Part shown: in pieces, positions 27,735 to 37,682 of the stretch
Layout of the letters: every line of letters begins with the position of its first letter
How positions within the stretch are numbered: position 1 is the stretch's first letter
Assembly: GCF_000375545.1 (NCBI RefSeq)
Contig: NZ_AQXF01000001.1
Span: 837,142-901,141, forward strand
Reading direction: 5' to 3'
Length of the DNA stretch: 64,000 nucleotides
Source of the DNA: Kordiimonas gwangyangensis DSM 19435 = JCM 12864
GTDB lineage: Bacteria > Pseudomonadota > Alphaproteobacteria > Sphingomonadales > Kordiimonadaceae
Position numbers and translations under genes: made by a program
Notes under the pieces: generated by a model
Database searches by the model: none
What the model saw: the letters and a program-made list of their open reading frames with translations, nothing else
What the model was told of the DNA's origin: nothing

Positions 27735-28469
27735 TTATAAGCCGGGCTGGCAGGCGCCGCTGATTTGGGCGGCAGTCTGTTTCAGTTGCTCACGAGTCGA
27801 GGGAGCAAGCAACTTCGCCTTATCCCCGCATGAAACGGAGATCGCAGCAAGCGCCCGTCTCGCCGGGCCGAAAACCGGCATGGCCATGCAGTGAAGACCC
27901 AGGCTTATTTCCTCGATATCCGTGGCGTACCCCTGTCTCGATACATCCATCAGGTGGCTGTGCATGTGATGGGGATCGGTTACGGTGTGGGGAGTCAACC
28001 GGATAAAAGGCCCTCCAGCGAGATAAGCGGCGAGGTTATCTGTCGACAATTCCGACAGCAGAACCTTGCCTATGGCGGAACAATAGGCTTCAAGCTGCAT
28101 GCCTTCCCGGGTGAACACCTGCTCTTCCCCGTGTGGAACTTTCACGAGATAGGTGACCATATCATTTTCGAAGATGCCGAGATGGCTGGTCATTTTCAGT
28201 GTTTTACTGAGGCGGGCGAGATGAGGCCGGGCCAAGGCCCCCAATATGCCGGCTATATCAGCCTGCGAGAGCGAAAGCATGAGCGGGATACCTGGCATGA
28301 CCTCGCCGTTTTTCGGCCGCGCGAGAAGACCGGCGCGAAAAAAGGGCACAAGGAGACGGTATGCCGTAGACACCGGCAGCGCCAGTTCCTTCGCCGCAGT
28401 TTCCACGGTAGTACCCGGATTCGATACAATATGGGAAAAAAGGGCGACTGCCTTTGCTGTTGATGTCAT
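27735..28469 (-). CDS. IclR-family transcriptional regulator
   Basis: A 244-aa regulator with an N-terminal winged HTH (TTVETAAKELALPVSTAYRLLVPFFRAGLL, residues about 20-50). The C-terminal IclR effector domain includes LEAYCSAIGKVLLSEL and GLHCMAMPVFGPARRALAAISVSC. It is divergent from the hydratase gene, with a palindrome between them at 28533-28551. Likely a regulator of the meta-pathway lower operon, responding to an aromatic-derived acid; this is inferred from position and family. Confidence 0.88.
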   Translation of the reverse strand: MTSTAKAVALFSHIVSNPGTTVETAAKELALPVSTAYRLLVPFFRAGLLARPKNGEVMPGIPLMLSLSQADIAGILGALARPHLARLSKTLKMTSHLGIFENDMVTYLVKVPHGEEQVFTREGMQLEAYCSAIGKVLLSELSTDNLAAYLAGGPFIRLTPHTVTDPHHMHSHLMDVSRQGYATDIEEISLGLHCMAMPVFGPARRALAAISVSCGDKAKLLAPSTREQLKQTAAQISGACQPGL

Positions 28470-28532
28470 GAAACCACGTCCCTCTTCTGCTGGATGGCCA
28501 TGACAGCTACGCTTGGCCTATCCTTATTCGCG

Positions 28533-28551
28533 ATTCTTACACTGTGAGAAT
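28533..28551. promoter_or_regulatory. 19-bp palindrome, candidate IclR operator
   Basis: ATTCTTACACTGTGAGAAT has 8 of 9 arm positions paired around a central C. It is 64 bp beyond the IclR start and about 77 bp before the preferred hydratase start, in the divergent gap. This position suits regulation of the hydratase operon and autoregulation. Confidence 0.5.
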
Positions 28552-28627
28552 ATCTTTGATCAGAAAATTGCGAATCTTGCAAAAGCTGCCTAGCGTGACT
28601 TCGCAAAATCACGGAATGGACCAACGA

Positions 28628-29413
28628 ATGACAACACTTGAACAACTGGCGGTACGGCTGCGGGAAGCTTATGGCACCAAAGGGACTGCGCCCCTGCGGG
28701 ATGGCCTCGCGCCTGATGATATCGAAGGCGCGTATGCCGTGCAGGCGCTGAACACCGAATACTGGAAACAGGCAGGTCGACAGATTGTAGGCCGAAAGAT
28801 TGGCCTCACATCGACAGCCGTACAGAAGCAGCTTGGGGTCAATCAGCCGGACTTCGGCGTGCTGTTCAGCGATATGCGCATCCCCGATGGCGGCGTCCTT
28901 CGGTCATGCGATGTCATTCAAGCCAAGGCGGAGGCCGAGGTTGCAATCGTGCTGGCCAGGGATCTGGACCAGGATCATTGCACTATCGCCGATATCCTGC
29001 GGGTGGCCGATTACGCTGTGGCAGCGATCGAGATTGTCGACAGTCGCATCAGCAACTGGCAGATCACCTTCGCGGACACGGTTGCCGACAACGGCTCTTC
29101 CGCGTTTTTTGTATTAGGTGAAGATCGTAGATCCCTTAAAAATCTTGACCTTTATAGTTGCGGTATGGTGCTCGAGGTCAACGGAAAGGTGGCATCCATA
29201 GGGGCCGGCGCGGCCTGTCTCGGGCATCCGATGGCCGCTGCGGTCTGGCTCGCGAACACCCTTCTTGAGCGGGGCGAGACCCTCAGGGCAGGCGATATCA
29301 TCCTGACGGGCGCCCTGGGGCCCATGATAGCCATGCAAACCGGCGACACCGTTCGCACCCAGATTGGGGGGCTGGGCGCCTGCTCCTTCTCTTTCGAAGA
29401 GGAAAATCAATGA
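28628..29413 (+). CDS. 2-oxopent-4-enoate hydratase (MhpD/DmpE-type)
   Basis: A 261-aa FAH-superfamily hydratase. [36 protein letters not shown] and [12 protein letters not shown] are typical of the MhpD/DmpE/XylJ family. It adds water to 2-hydroxypenta-2,4-dienoate to give 4-hydroxy-2-oxovalerate in the lower meta-cleavage path. Mets at 28616 and 28628 are both possible. Its TGA overlaps the next start. Confidence 0.9.
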   Translation: MTTLEQLAVRLREAYGTKGTAPLRDGLAPDDIEGAYAVQALNTEYWKQAGRQIVGRKIGLTSTAVQKQLGVNQPDFGVLFSDMRIPDGGVLRSCDVIQAKAEAEVAIVLARDLDQDHCTIADILRVADYAVAAIEIVDSRISNWQITFADTVADNGSSAFFVLGEDRRSLKNLDLYSCGMVLEVNGKVASIGAGAACLGHPMAAAVWLANTLLERGETLRAGDIILTGALGPMIAMQTGDTVRTQIGGLGACSFSFEEENQ

Positions 29414-30357
29414 CCAGTTCCAGGAAGAAGGTCGCTATTCTGGGTTCAGGCAATATCGGCACAGACCTGATGGTCAAGATCATCCGTACTTCCGACCTGC
29501 TTGAGATGTCCGTTCTCGTGGGTATCGACCCGTCGTCAGACGGGCTGGCTCGGGCTGAGCGCATGGGTGTGGCTACTACCTGGGGCGGAATGGACGGCCT
29601 GCTCCGCATGAAGGAATGGGCAGATGTCGATATTGTCTTTGACGCGACTTCGGCCTCGGCCCATGCGGCTCACAATGCCGCGGTCACGGCTGCCGGCAAG
29701 GTAATGGTGGACCTGACCCCGGCCGCCATCGGGCCCTATGTGGTGCCGGTGGTCAACGGCGATGAGCATATCGCAGCACCCAATGTCAACATGGTGACGT
29801 GCGGCGGACAAGCCACGATCCCCATTGTCGCGGCGATATCCAGTGTGGCTGAGGTTCACTACGCTGAAATTGTTGCATCTATCGCTTCCAAAAGCGCGGG
29901 ACCGGGCACGCGGGCAAATATTGATGAATTCACCGAAACGACATCGCAGGCAATCGAAAGTGTGGGCGGCGCCAAAAAGGGCAAAGCCATTATTGTTCTG
30001 AATCCGGCTGAGCCTCCGATGATCATGAGGGATACTGTAATGGCGCTCTCCTCCGGTGCGGATGAGGACAGTATTGCGGCTGCCGTTGAAAGGATGGTAA
30101 CGCGCGTGCAGGCCTATGTACCGGGCTACCGGTTGAAGCAAAAGGTTCAGTTTGAGCGTTTCGGGTCCAACAATCCCGTGCGCATTCCAGGGCTCGGTGT
30201 GTTCGAGGGTTTGAAAACCACCGTCTTTCTTGAGGTTGAAGGGGCAGCCCATTATCTGCCAGCTTATGCAGGCAACCTTGACATCATGACCTCGGCCGCG
30301 CTAGCGACCGCTGAGAGGATAGCATGCCGGTCCATCGCCGCTGGAGTAGAAAAATGA
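29410..30357 (+). CDS. mhpF: acetaldehyde dehydrogenase (acetylating)
   Basis: The 315-aa protein matches MhpF/DmpF: an N-terminal Rossmann motif [17 protein letters not shown], the conserved cysteine in [17 protein letters not shown], and [12 protein letters not shown]. It converts acetaldehyde to acetyl-CoA with NAD+, taking acetaldehyde directly from the aldolase through a channel. It overlaps hydratase and aldolase genes by four bases each. The symbol is by family, not by a proven orthologue. Confidence 0.93.
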   Translation: MTSSRKKVAILGSGNIGTDLMVKIIRTSDLLEMSVLVGIDPSSDGLARAERMGVATTWGGMDGLLRMKEWADVDIVFDATSASAHAAHNAAVTAAGKVMVDLTPAAIGPYVVPVVNGDEHIAAPNVNMVTCGGQATIPIVAAISSVAEVHYAEIVASIASKSAGPGTRANIDEFTETTSQAIESVGGAKKGKAIIVLNPAEPPMIMRDTVMALSSGADEDSIAAAVERMVTRVQAYVPGYRLKQKVQFERFGSNNPVRIPGLGVFEGLKTTVFLEVEGAAHYLPAYAGNLDIMTSAALATAERIACRSIAAGVEK

Positions 30358-31376
30358 CCTTCGATCCGCTTCACCAAAATCTCTATATCCAGGACGTAAC
30401 GCTGCGTGACGGCATGCATGCCGTGCGCCATCAGTATGGTCTCGATGCGGTTATGAAGATCGCCCGAGCGCTTGATGAGGCCGGCGTAGACGCCATCGAG
30501 GTCGCGCATGGCGATGGCCTGAACGGGTCGTCCTTCAATTACGGGTTTGGTGCCTGTACCGACTGGGAATGGATCGAGGCCACAGCCGATGTGGTGGAGA
30601 AGGCAGTGGTCACCACCCTTCTGCTGCCCGGCATTGGCACGATCGAAGACCTGAAGCAGGCCTATCGTCTTGGGATCAGATCTGTGCGTATCGCGACGCA
30701 CTGTACGGAGGCGGATATTTCGAGACAGCATATTGCTGCTGCCCGTGACCTCGGCATGGATACCGTCGGTTTCCTCATGATGAGCCATATGATCGAGCCG
30801 GATGCCCTTGCTGCACAGGCGAAGCTCATGGAAAGCTACGGCGCGACCTGTGTGTATGTTACCGATAGTGGTGGCGCCTTGGATATGGACGGATATCGCG
30901 CGCGCCTTGAGGCATATGACCGGGTTCTCAAGCCGGAGACCGAACGGGGGGTCCATGCCCACCACAACCTTTCCCTTGGCGTCGCAAATTCGATGATTGC
31001 GGTTTCGGCAGGAGCGTGCCGGGTGGACGCAAGCCTCGCGGGCATGGGTGCGGGGGCAGGCAATGCGCCGCTTGAGGTTTTCATCGCCGCAGCGGACAAA
31101 AAGGCATGGCGGCATGGATGTTCTTTATTCAAGCTCATGGACGCCGCGGAAGACCTGGTCCGTCCTCTGCAGGACAGGCCCGTCCGGGTAGACCGCGAGA
31201 CCCTCAGCCTCGGATACGCCGGTGTCTATTCAAGTTTCTTGCGACACGCCGAGAAGGCGGCGGTGGATTATGGTGTGGATGTCAGGGATATTCTGGTCGA
31301 GCTTGGCAGACGCCGAATGGTCGGCGGCCAAGAGGACATGATTGTGGATGTCGCGCTGGATCTGGCTGGCCGGTAA
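30354..31376 (+). CDS. mhpE: 4-hydroxy-2-oxovalerate aldolase
   Basis: A 340-aa HMGL-like aldolase of the MhpE/DmpG family. It has the catalytic [15 protein letters not shown] motif near residue 15, the metal-binding [13 protein letters not shown] (two His) near 200, and the C-terminal communication domain. It splits 4-hydroxy-2-oxovalerate to pyruvate and acetaldehyde and forms a complex with the preceding dehydrogenase. ATG at 30354 overlaps the dehydrogenase stop. Confidence 0.94.
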   Translation: MTFDPLHQNLYIQDVTLRDGMHAVRHQYGLDAVMKIARALDEAGVDAIEVAHGDGLNGSSFNYGFGACTDWEWIEATADVVEKAVVTTLLLPGIGTIEDLKQAYRLGIRSVRIATHCTEADISRQHIAAARDLGMDTVGFLMMSHMIEPDALAAQAKLMESYGATCVYVTDSGGALDMDGYRARLEAYDRVLKPETERGVHAHHNLSLGVANSMIAVSAGACRVDASLAGMGAGAGNAPLEVFIAAADKKAWRHGCSLFKLMDAAEDLVRPLQDRPVRVDRETLSLGYAGVYSSFLRHAEKAAVDYGVDVRDILVELGRRRMVGGQEDMIVDVALDLAGR

Positions 31377-31387
31377 GAAAACCGTGC

Positions 31388-31426
31388 AAAAAAGAAGCGG
31401 GAATTGCGAATGCATTCTCCCGCTTC
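31388..31426 (-). terminator. terminator of the alpha/beta hydrolase gene
   Basis: GAAGCGGGA (31394-31402) pairs with TCCCGCTTC (31418-31426). On the minus strand it is followed by a T-run (31388-31393), so it ends the hydrolase gene that reads leftward, and may also receive the aldolase operon. Confidence 0.75.
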
Positions 31427-31436
31427 AGTTCAGGGA

Positions 31437-32291
31437 CTAGACCAGTAAATGGATGAATGACCGAAGTATGCTTTCAAACTCTCCCGGTTTGGCGCGTTCG
31501 ACCGAATGACCCGCCCCTTCGATAATCTTGAGCTGCGTGGCGGCGTTTGGCAGGTTTGCCGCGATTTCCTCAGCGTCGGCTGGCGGTGTAATCGGGTCCA
31601 TATCGCCCGAGACAAGAAGAACCGGGCAGGTCACATCATCCAGCTTGCCCCGGTAGTCATAGGAGAACATCTCGTTCTCTTCGCCTGCAAAGGTGAAAAA
31701 GGACTCTAGCCGCATGGTGGCGCGCCCGGCAACCTCGGGGTCGTGATCTGCAGGGGAATAGAGCGGCATGCAGAGCTGCATGTATTTTTCGACCGCAGCA
31801 GGTTCGGGCTTGCGCCAGAATGCGTCTGCCGCCGCCCGTGCATCGGGGCCGCCCAGTTTCTCGAAACAGTCGAGCTTTCGTTCGAGGTTGGTATGGATGG
31901 CCGTATTAATGAGAGCAAGGGCTTTGGCGTGCCCCGGATGCCGGCGTGCGTAGTTCATTGTCACAAAGCCACCGAACGAGACTCCAAGCACAATCGGCGA
32001 GACAATGTCCAGCGCATCACAAAGACCTCTCACATCGTCTGCCCACTGGTCCAGCGTCCAGCTCTCGGTCGGGCCACTCTCGCTGCGACCGTTCGCGCGC
32101 AGATCCATGTAAACGACCTGGGCAATATCATTGAATCGGGAGAAATAGGGTTTGAAGGGTGCGTGGTCGAACCCGGGTCCCCCGTGCACAAGCAAAAGAG
32201 TGGGTTTTTCTTTTAGGCGTGGCCCGTCAGCCGGCCATTGCAACCCATCAACATCAAAGAAGATGCGGACACCATTGACTTCAATCTTCAC
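31437..32291 (-). CDS. alpha/beta hydrolase (proline-iminopeptidase-like)
   Basis: A 284-aa alpha/beta-fold hydrolase with HGGPGFDHAPF (oxyanion region), the nucleophile elbow GVSFGGF, an acid in SGDMDPITPP and the final His in IEGAGHSVE. It starts at GTG, preceded by GGAGAGGT. It lies between the lower meta-pathway genes and the LuxR gene. The substrate is unknown; a peptide or small ester is likely by family. Confidence 0.83.
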   Translation of the reverse strand: MKIEVNGVRIFFDVDGLQWPADGPRLKEKPTLLLVHGGPGFDHAPFKPYFSRFNDIAQVVYMDLRANGRSESGPTESWTLDQWADDVRGLCDALDIVSPIVLGVSFGGFVTMNYARRHPGHAKALALINTAIHTNLERKLDCFEKLGGPDARAAADAFWRKPEPAAVEKYMQLCMPLYSPADHDPEVAGRATMRLESFFTFAGEENEMFSYDYRGKLDDVTCPVLLVSGDMDPITPPADAEEIAANLPNAATQLKIIEGAGHSVERAKPGEFESILRSFIHLLV

Positions 32292-32370
32292 TCTACCTCT
32301 CCTCGCATATCTTGCTGAGGAGACAGATTGAACGCGAGCCGTCAGAGAGGGCCATCCCGCAGATGGGGGG

Positions 32371-33141
32371 TCAGGGCTCGATCGCCCCCATCAGCAGTAG
32401 TTTGGTCAGGGCCTGTGCACGATTGGAGGCACCCAGTTTCTGGGCGGCATTCTTGAAATGGTCTCGAACGGTGTAATTTGACAGGCCCAGAATCTGCGCA
32501 ATTTCGGTCGAGTTTTTGCCCTTCACCGCCCACTGCATGCATTGCAGTTCTCGGGGCGAGAGGGGCTTGTTTGTTTTCCGGTCTGCGTTACCCGCCTGAT
32601 GGGCCAGCATATTGTGGATATGATGACTGCTATAGAAAAGCCGAGCCATGCAGTCAGGATCGTCTCGGAACTTCTTGGCAGGCAGGTCTGAATAGAAGGA
32701 TACGATGGCGAGCCTGTTGAAACGGCTGTAGACTGGTACATTGATGCCAGTGCGTACCCCGCAGGCGTAACAATGTTTCAGATACGCATATTCATCGGCA
32801 TTCAGCCGCTCCCCGCTGATATCAAGGTGGCCATCATTGTTTTCCCAGACGAAAGGAAGTGTCGTGCCCGACTTGAGAATACCGTTTGCAAACAGCCGGC
32901 GGATGGGGTCCTGCTGGTATTTCTCCTTGCCCCAGTCGCGGGCCGACAGTTTCTGGAAACCGTAACTCAACACCGACTGAGGGGCGTTGCTGAGACCGAG
33001 ACCAGTCTCATCGGTTTTGTTCACACAATACATGAAAGCATGAAAACCGACATTCTGGATGGAGGTCAGAATCTTGGTCACCTCGCCAGGAAGCCCTTGA
33101 CCGACGTGCGTGTAATTATGCTCTGGTGGCTGTTGGTCCAT
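32371..33141 (-). CDS. LuxR-type regulator with autoinducer-binding-like domain (solo)
   Basis: A 256-aa protein with an N-terminal LuxR signal-binding-like domain (KYQQDPIRRLF, TTLPFVWEN and GVRTGINVPV carry several conserved positions) and a C-terminal GerE/LuxR HTH (LSPRELQCMQWAVKGKNSTEIAQILGL; TVRDHFKNAAQKL). No LuxI-type synthase is in the window, so it is a solo that may sense another bacterium's signal or a plant or diet compound. It is divergent from the TonB-dependent receptor gene. Confidence 0.83.
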   Translation of the reverse strand: MDQQPPEHNYTHVGQGLPGEVTKILTSIQNVGFHAFMYCVNKTDETGLGLSNAPQSVLSYGFQKLSARDWGKEKYQQDPIRRLFANGILKSGTTLPFVWENNDGHLDISGERLNADEYAYLKHCYACGVRTGINVPVYSRFNRLAIVSFYSDLPAKKFRDDPDCMARLFYSSHHIHNMLAHQAGNADRKTNKPLSPRELQCMQWAVKGKNSTEIAQILGLSNYTVRDHFKNAAQKLGASNRAQALTKLLLMGAIEP

Positions 33142-33365
33142 CTATGAGCCTCCATCCTGCGCTCGCGCTTGAGTGCCAAACCAAGCTACACTACAGGTTA
33201 CAATCTAACTATAACGTTAAAGCATTATCCACCCCCCTTAAGTTGGGGATATGCGACCGCTCCCGCCTGATGAAAGACTTCCTCTTGGAGGGGCCGAGCG
33301 TGGCCCATGGGGAGTGCGGCAGGACGACGACTGCCCGCTCTGGTGAGGAACAAGTGGAGGGTAAC
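33142..33365. promoter_or_regulatory. divergent gap between LuxR-type gene and TonB receptor
   Basis: The 224-bp gap contains an AT-rich part (33180-33230) suited to promoters and a GC-rich half before the receptor ATG. The latter could fold (GGGCC at 33292-33296 region with GGCCC nearby) as a 5' leader. The ribosome site GGAGGG just before 33366 decides the start of the receptor. A lux-box was looked for and not convincingly found. Confidence 0.4.
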
Positions 33366-35612
33366 ATGAGCAAGATCGTTGTCTCGGGTAGAAAGTTTCT
33401 TCGGTTATCGCTGTTGGCAGGCACTGCGAGCAGCCTGATTTCCCTGTCCGGTGCCTATGCACAGTCTGCCGAGGAAGAAACAGCGTCCAGCACTGACGAC
33501 AGTTTCTCCTTTGAGGAGATTGTCATCACCGCACGCAAACGTGCAGAGAGCCTTCAAGATGTTCCGATCTCTGTGACTGCCTTGCAAGGCGACGGACTGG
33601 CGGCGCGAGGTGTCGCGCGAGTTAAGAATGCGGTTGCGCTAGTGCCTAACGTATCGCTTTCCGATGCGGCCAACTCTAATAGCAATACCAACCTGACGAT
33701 TCGTGGCATATCGACCAATGCACGGAACGTGGGCTTTGAATCCGGGGTAAGCGTTTATGTGGACGGCGTCTTTACGGGCCGACCGCTCAGCTTTAACCAA
33801 GACTTTGTCGATATCGACCGTGTGGAAGTCCTTCGTGGGCCGCAAGGAACGCTGTTCGGCAAGAACACTATTGCCGGCGCCATCAGCATCACCACCAAGA
33901 AGCCGGATTACGAGTTCGGGGGGCAGGTTTCGGCCGAGTATGGCAGCTTTGACAATCTTGCCGGTAGTCTAACCCTGAATATGCCTGTGGTAGACGACAA
34001 GCTGGCGGTACGAGTGAGTGCCTACGGGCGCGACCGGGACGGGATTGTCACAAACGTCTTGAACGGCGACAAATATAACGACGAAGGGTCCTGGGGCGGC
34101 CGGGTTCAGGTTCGCTTTGAACCTAACGAGCGGCTGACTTTCGACCTGAGCGGCGACTATCTGGACGAGAACCGCACACAGGCCTTCCCCGAAGTGCTGG
34201 ACGACCCTGCGGCTCCTGGCCCGCGCAGCCTCGTCAACGACTATGTCCCTGTGGAGGAGCGCACAATACAAGGGCTTGGTCTCACAGGCTCCCTGGAACT
34301 CGCCAACGGCTCGACACTGACGAGCATCACAGGCTACCGCAAGAACGAGAACCGCACCGCAAACGACAACGACAATACTGCAGCCAGTATCCTGATTGCC
34401 GACTTTGCAGACGAGCAGGAATTGTTCACCCAGGAGATCCGCCTCGTTTCCCCAGGGGAACAGTTTATCGATTATGCACTTGGCCTTTTCTATCTGTGGC
34501 AGGACTCGAATGCCTTCCACCGCGGCATCTTCGGTGCGGATTTTCCTCTCACAGGCGGAACGCCCGTTAATATCGACAGCATTGGCGGTGTGACCACCAA
34601 AAGCTACGCCGCCTATGGTGACTTTCAGGTACACCTGACGGACCAGCTCACCCTCTTGGCCGGCCTGCGCTATACCCATGAGAAGAAAGCACTTGAATAC
34701 AGCCAGCTCGGTTCATTGCTGCCGGGAGCGGTATTCGAACCCATCCCGGGTGTCACCGACAGCCTCAGCGACAATGATCTGTCGCCCCTAGTCGGCCTCA
34801 GCTATCAGCCGAACGAGGACATGACCGTCTACGGCAAGGTCACTTGGGGTTACAAAAGCGGGGGCTGGAACGCCGATTTCGTCGGATCTTCTTTCATCGC
34901 CGGTGCCGTGAACAGCCCGGATGGAGACGGCGTCTTCGCCGGCGACGACCTCGCGTTCCAACCCGAGAAGGCGATCAATTACGAACTCGGCTGGAAGGCT
35001 GAATTTGCAGGTCGCAAGGTGGTATCCAATCTCGCAGTCTTCTACACCGACTATAGCAACCTGCAGGTGTCCCAGTTCCTGGGTGTCCTGAATGGCGGCA
35101 CCGTGATTACCAACGCCGGCAAGGCTGAAATCAAGGGCGCAGAACTTGAACTGGTGCTTCAGCCCTCAGCCTCGTTCCGCTTCGATGCTGCTATCGGTTA
35201 TGTGGATGCAACATTTGACGAGTACGCCAACTGCACGCCTGCTGTGCCCAGTTGCGCCGGAAACGAACTGCCCAATTCGCCCAAATGGACAACGGCGTTT
35301 AGCGGCAATTACAGCACTCCGGTTGGCGAAACCTTTGAGTTGCTGCTCAGGGCAGAATACCAGTCACGTGCGTCGTCCTTCACGACACCGGAAAACCTCA
35401 GCAGGCTCTATATGCCGAGCTACGGGATTGCCAACGGATACGTAACGCTCTCCTCATTTGACGGTTGGGATGTCTCGCTAGACGTGAAGAATATCTTTGA
35501 CAAGGACTATATCACCGGTGCCGTCAATGATGACCTTCTGGGTACAGGCCGGACATTTGTCGGGTATGGCCTGCCGCGAACCTACCGGGTCAGCGTGACG
35601 TACCGGTTCTAG
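33366..35612 (+). CDS. TonB-dependent outer-membrane receptor
   Basis: A 748-aa receptor. The N-terminus is a signal peptide followed by a plug domain (EEIVITARKRAESLQDVPISVTAL, VDIDRVEVLRGPQGTLFGKNTIAGAISI). The rest is a 22-strand barrel ending in YRVSVTYRF with the final Phe. It imports a substrate across the outer membrane with TonB energy; the sequence is of the general TonB/CirA type common in oligotrophs and does not reveal the ligand. The neighbourhood (LuxR solo, oxoamine synthase, peptidases, aromatic genes) gives possible candidates. It starts at ATG 33366. Confidence 0.93.
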   Translation: MSKIVVSGRKFLRLSLLAGTASSLISLSGAYAQSAEEETASSTDDSFSFEEIVITARKRAESLQDVPISVTALQGDGLAARGVARVKNAVALVPNVSLSDAANSNSNTNLTIRGISTNARNVGFESGVSVYVDGVFTGRPLSFNQDFVDIDRVEVLRGPQGTLFGKNTIAGAISITTKKPDYEFGGQVSAEYGSFDNLAGSLTLNMPVVDDKLAVRVSAYGRDRDGIVTNVLNGDKYNDEGSWGGRVQVRFEPNERLTFDLSGDYLDENRTQAFPEVLDDPAAPGPRSLVNDYVPVEERTIQGLGLTGSLELANGSTLTSITGYRKNENRTANDNDNTAASILIADFADEQELFTQEIRLVSPGEQFIDYALGLFYLWQDSNAFHRGIFGADFPLTGGTPVNIDSIGGVTTKSYAAYGDFQVHLTDQLTLLAGLRYTHEKKALEYSQLGSLLPGAVFEPIPGVTDSLSDNDLSPLVGLSYQPNEDMTVYGKVTWGYKSGGWNADFVGSSFIAGAVNSPDGDGVFAGDDLAFQPEKAINYELGWKAEFAGRKVVSNLAVFYTDYSNLQVSQFLGVLNGGTVITNAGKAEIKGAELELVLQPSASFRFDAAIGYVDATFDEYANCTPAVPSCAGNELPNSPKWTTAFSGNYSTPVGETFELLLRAEYQSRASSFTTPENLSRLYMPSYGIANGYVTLSSFDGWDVSLDVKNIFDKDYITGAVNDDLLGTGRTFVGYGLPRTYRVSVTYRF

Positions 35613-35673
35613 TCGGGGTCCTCCCCCTTTGGGCGGCTCGCCCCCGACTTCCACTTAAAGCGGGCCGCCCAAA
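35612..35673 (+). terminator. overlapping alternative hairpins after the TonB receptor
   Basis: GTCGGGG (35612-35618) can pair with CCCCGAC (35642-35648), and TTTGGGCGGC (35628-35637) with GCCGCCCAAA (35664-35673). The two stems overlap, so only one can form at a time. Neither has a strong T-tract. They may be an RNA stabiliser or attenuator between receptor and oxoamine synthase genes. Confidence 0.35.
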
Positions 35674-35694
35674 TCTTGACCAAAGGCAACATCC

Positions 35695-36897
35695 ATGTAT
35701 GTAAGCAGCTTCGCGGCCGAGATGCGCCGTGAGATCGACGCCATCAAGGCCGACGGCCTTTACAAGACAGAGCGTGTTATCACGACACCACAGGACCGTT
35801 CAGTCTCTACCGTGGGGCCAGACAGGCAGAGTTCGGCGCTCAATTTCTGTGCCAACAACTATCTCGGTCTTGCCAATCATCCGGATATTCGTGCGGCGGC
35901 GCACGCCGCGCTCGATAGCCACGGCCTCGGCATGGCATCTGTCAGGTTTATCTGCGGCACCAGTGACCTGCATATTGCCCTTGAAAAGACAGTCAGCCAG
36001 TTTCTCGAGGTGGATGACACGATCCTCTATAATTCCTGTTTCGATGCGAATACGGGTTTTTTTGAAACCCTTCTCGGTAGCGAAGATGCGGTTATCAGTG
36101 ACCAGCTCAATCATGCCAGCATCATTGACGGTATCCGGCTTTCCAAGGCGCAGCGCCATCGCTATCCGTCAGGCGACATGGACGCGCTTGAATCATGTCT
36201 GAAAGCCGCTGATGACTGTCGCCGCAAAGTTATCGCCACCGACGGTGTTTTTTCCATGGACGGCGAGATCGCGAAACTCGCTGACATTTGTGACCTGGCA
36301 GAAAAATACGGCGCTCTGGTTTTTGTGGACGATTCGCACGGCCTCGGCGTCATCGGAGCAACAGGGCGCGGCTCGGCGGAGCATCAGGGCGTCCTGGGGC
36401 GGGTTGATATATTTGCTGGCACCTTCGGAAAAGCACTGGGGGGCGGCTGTGGCGGTTTCATTGCCGGGCGGCATGAGGTTGTGTCGCTGCTGCGGCAACG
36501 GTCACGACCTTACCTTTTCTCGAACGCCATGCCCCCGCCCATTGTGGCGAGTACCTTGAAAGCCTTTGAACTGCTCGTGTCCGAGGACTGGCGCCTGCGT
36601 CATCTTAAGGAGGTGACGGCGCGCTTCAGGACTGAAATGACAGCGCACGGCTTTTCGCTTGGCGGAAACGAACATCCCATCAGCCCGGTCATGCTCGGAG
36701 ATGCAAGGCTGGCCGCGCAAATGTCGGCAGCGCTTCTTGAGGCGGGTTTATATGCCGTCGGCTTCTGGTATCCGGTCGTGCCGCAGGGCATGGCTCGAAT
36801 CCGCGTACAGCTGTCTGCCGCGCACACCGTGGCGGACGTGGATTGGGCGGTCGACCAGTTTGCGGCGATTGGACGCCGTTTTGGTGCCATAAAATAA
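35695..36897 (+). CDS. alpha-oxoamine synthase (glycine C-acetyltransferase-like)
   Basis: The 400-aa PLP enzyme matches KBL/AONS family proteins: [14 protein letters not shown], the PLP-region stretch [22 protein letters not shown] segment, [10 protein letters not shown], and the PLP lysine in [14 protein letters not shown]. It most resembles 2-amino-3-ketobutyrate CoA ligase, which joins glycine and acetyl-CoA or works in reverse. Other acyl-CoA substrates are possible. It starts an operon with an SDR and an M20 hydrolase, an unusual setting, since kbl is normally with threonine dehydrogenase (tdh). Confidence 0.87.
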   Translation: MYVSSFAAEMRREIDAIKADGLYKTERVITTPQDRSVSTVGPDRQSSALNFCANNYLGLANHPDIRAAAHAALDSHGLGMASVRFICGTSDLHIALEKTVSQFLEVDDTILYNSCFDANTGFFETLLGSEDAVISDQLNHASIIDGIRLSKAQRHRYPSGDMDALESCLKAADDCRRKVIATDGVFSMDGEIAKLADICDLAEKYGALVFVDDSHGLGVIGATGRGSAEHQGVLGRVDIFAGTFGKALGGGCGGFIAGRHEVVSLLRQRSRPYLFSNAMPPPIVASTLKAFELLVSEDWRLRHLKEVTARFRTEMTAHGFSLGGNEHPISPVMLGDARLAAQMSAALLEAGLYAVGFWYPVVPQGMARIRVQLSAAHTVADVDWAVDQFAAIGRRFGAIK

Positions 36898-36908
36898 CGG
36901 ATGCAAAC

Positions 36909-37682
36909 ATGATAGATTTCAAAGGCCAGACAATGTTGGTTACCGGTGCAGCAAGCGGAATTGGCCTTGCCGTTTTGCGCGGTGCCCTGCAGAACGGGGC
37001 CAATGTTGTGGCGATCGACCGCAATATGGAGGCCTTGACCGCCAGCCTTGAGGACGTGATCGGCAACCGGTGCCTGCTCCTCGCGGCGGACGTCACAAAT
37101 GTCCAGCAGGTTCAGCAGGTTGTTGCGGCTGCGTGCGAAAACTATGGACGTCTCGACGCACTGGTTCACAGCGCCGGCATTGGGCTCGAGAAGAGTTTTC
37201 TTGGAACCGATCTCTCGGACTGGCAACGCGTGATCGATATCGACCTCACGGGCACGTTCATCACATGTCAGGCGGTTGCGCAGGTCATGGCTGATGCGGG
37301 TTACGGCCGTATTGTCACTCTTGCCTCAACGGCGGGTGTGCGCGGGGGCACCGGTCGCGCAGCCTACGGTGCAGCCAAGGGTGGTGTCATTACGCTCACC
37401 AAGGTCATGGCGGTTGAGCTTGCCCAATACGGTGTGACGGCAAATGCCCTTGCTCCCGGCGCAATTGAAACCGACCTGGTGAAGAAAATGCATTCGGCAG
37501 AGACGCGCAAGGTCTATCGCCAGGCCATTCCCATGGACCGTTACGGCACGCCGGAGGAGGTTGCTTCCGCCGCGCTTTTCTTGGCCTCGCGGGAAGCCGC
37601 TTATATAAGCGGACAGGTTTTCGGGGTGGATGGCGGTTTTCTGGGAGCGGGTGTCCTTCACCGCAAAAACCATGCAGTCTGA
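36909..37682 (+). CDS. short-chain dehydrogenase/reductase
   Basis: A 257-aa SDR with NAD(P)-binding GAASGIGLAV (TGxxxGIG type), NAG-like SAGIG, and the active-site YGAAKG (Tyr and Lys) after a serine-containing LASTAG. Likely reduces or oxidises the oxo group of the product made by the preceding oxoamine synthase, for example a 2-amino-3-hydroxy/oxo acid pair. It is 11 bp after that gene, and its end overlaps the M20 gene by 11 bp. Confidence 0.87.
   Translation: MIDFKGQTMLVTGAASGIGLAVLRGALQNGANVVAIDRNMEALTASLEDVIGNRCLLLAADVTNVQQVQQVVAAACENYGRLDALVHSAGIGLEKSFLGTDLSDWQRVIDIDLTGTFITCQAVAQVMADAGYGRIVTLASTAGVRGGTGRAAYGAAKGGVITLTKVMAVELAQYGVTANALAPGAIETDLVKKMHSAETRKVYRQAIPMDRYGTPEEVASAALFLASREAAYISGQVFGVDGGFLGAGVLHRKNHAV

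Noticed and set aside
32371..33141. A LuxI partner or lux-box for the LuxR-type regulator
   Set aside because: No LuxI-type synthase gene and no convincing 18-20 bp lux-box were found in the window.
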